Source: Marinobacter sp. SS13-12 (lineage in GTDB: Bacteria; Pseudomonadota; Gammaproteobacteria; Pseudomonadales; Oleiphilaceae). Taken from it: a stretch of DNA of 64,000 nucleotides. How positions within the stretch are numbered: the first letter of the stretch is position 1; each line of letters starts with the position of its first letter. Location of the stretch: contig NZ_JASSUA010000001.1 in the NCBI RefSeq assembly GCF_030227115.1, positions 2,232,001 to 2,296,000 of the forward strand, read 5' to 3'. Shown here one piece after another: positions 63,998 through 64,000 of the stretch. The position numbers and the translations under genes were made by a program. Below the pieces are notes generated by a model that was given only the letters and a program-made list of their open reading frames with translations, searched no databases and was not told the origin of the DNA.

Positions 63998-64000
63998 GTG

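Overview
The window reads as a chromosomal stretch of a marine gammaproteobacterium, most likely Marinobacter or a close relative. The basis is gene content and order: a Pseudomonas-like polar-flagellum chemotaxis tail (MotD, ParA-like, ParP-like, CheW, DUF2802), system I cytochrome c maturation (ccmABCDEFGHI), a PsrA-type regulator, an mfd–gap–nqr block ordered as in pseudomonads, Na+-translocating NADH dehydrogenase, and a 1,628-residue NAD-glutamate dehydrogenase. The DNA is moderately GC-rich, densely packed and mostly housekeeping. I see no phage, transposon, integron, CRISPR array or toxin–antitoxin locus.

Layout. 1–6.7 kb: 3' end of motD, then the chemotaxis-array positioning genes and cheW, followed by an unusual pair: a fusion of a PCMT-like methyltransferase with a GspE/PilB-type secretion ATPase, and a MoxR-type AAA+ ATPase. 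6.7–8.4 kb (minus): FlhB C-terminal paralogue and a FliK-like protein. 8.4–15.7 kb: the ccm operon. 15.7–22.6 kb (minus): a six-gene MoxR–DUF58–DUF4381–BatA–BatB/C–BatD operon. 22.8–28.4 kb: gdhB and a beta-carbonic anhydrase. 28.5–32.7 kb: a small unrecognised ORF, two guanine-N2 rRNA methyltransferase genes (rsmC, rlmG-like) flanking an LpxH-like phosphoesterase, a candidate minus-strand small RNA, and a solitary riboflavin synthase. 32.9–37.1 kb: membrane protein, psrA with two abutting PsrA boxes in its promoter, L,D-transpeptidase, MscS channel, methylthioinosine phosphorylase. 37.1–43.2 kb: csiV and mfd (minus), then long-form gap. 43.5–50.7 kb: nqrABCDEF–apbE–nqrM, a complete sodium pump with the enzyme that attaches its FMN and its maturation factor. 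50.8–60.2 kb: transhydrogenase sthA, a minus-strand group (gdpD, DAHP synthase, TerB-like, transaldolase, dusA), a short-chain dehydrogenase, bacteriohemerythrin, an AEC permease, and znuA with a Zur-type operator. 60.3–64 kb: gltX, tRNA-Ala and tRNA-Glu, a tandem QueD-like protein, a MobA-like nucleotidyltransferase and a small membrane protein.

How it works together: much of the window serves respiration and redox balance (cytochrome c maturation, Nqr, transhydrogenase, NAD-GDH, hemerythrin); the rest covers motility/chemotaxis placement, envelope quality control and translation. The most unusual points are (i) the methyltransferase–secretion ATPase fusion with its MoxR neighbour inside a motility locus, whose natural start lies in a different frame and meets a prfB-like CCU-UGA context, (ii) a minus-strand small-RNA-like unit at about 30.78–30.87 kb, (iii) the psrA promoter architecture, and (iv) structured non-coding elements in the nqr leader, before sthA and after the tRNA pair. 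Functional calls rest on motif and length recognition by eye; no database search was possible.
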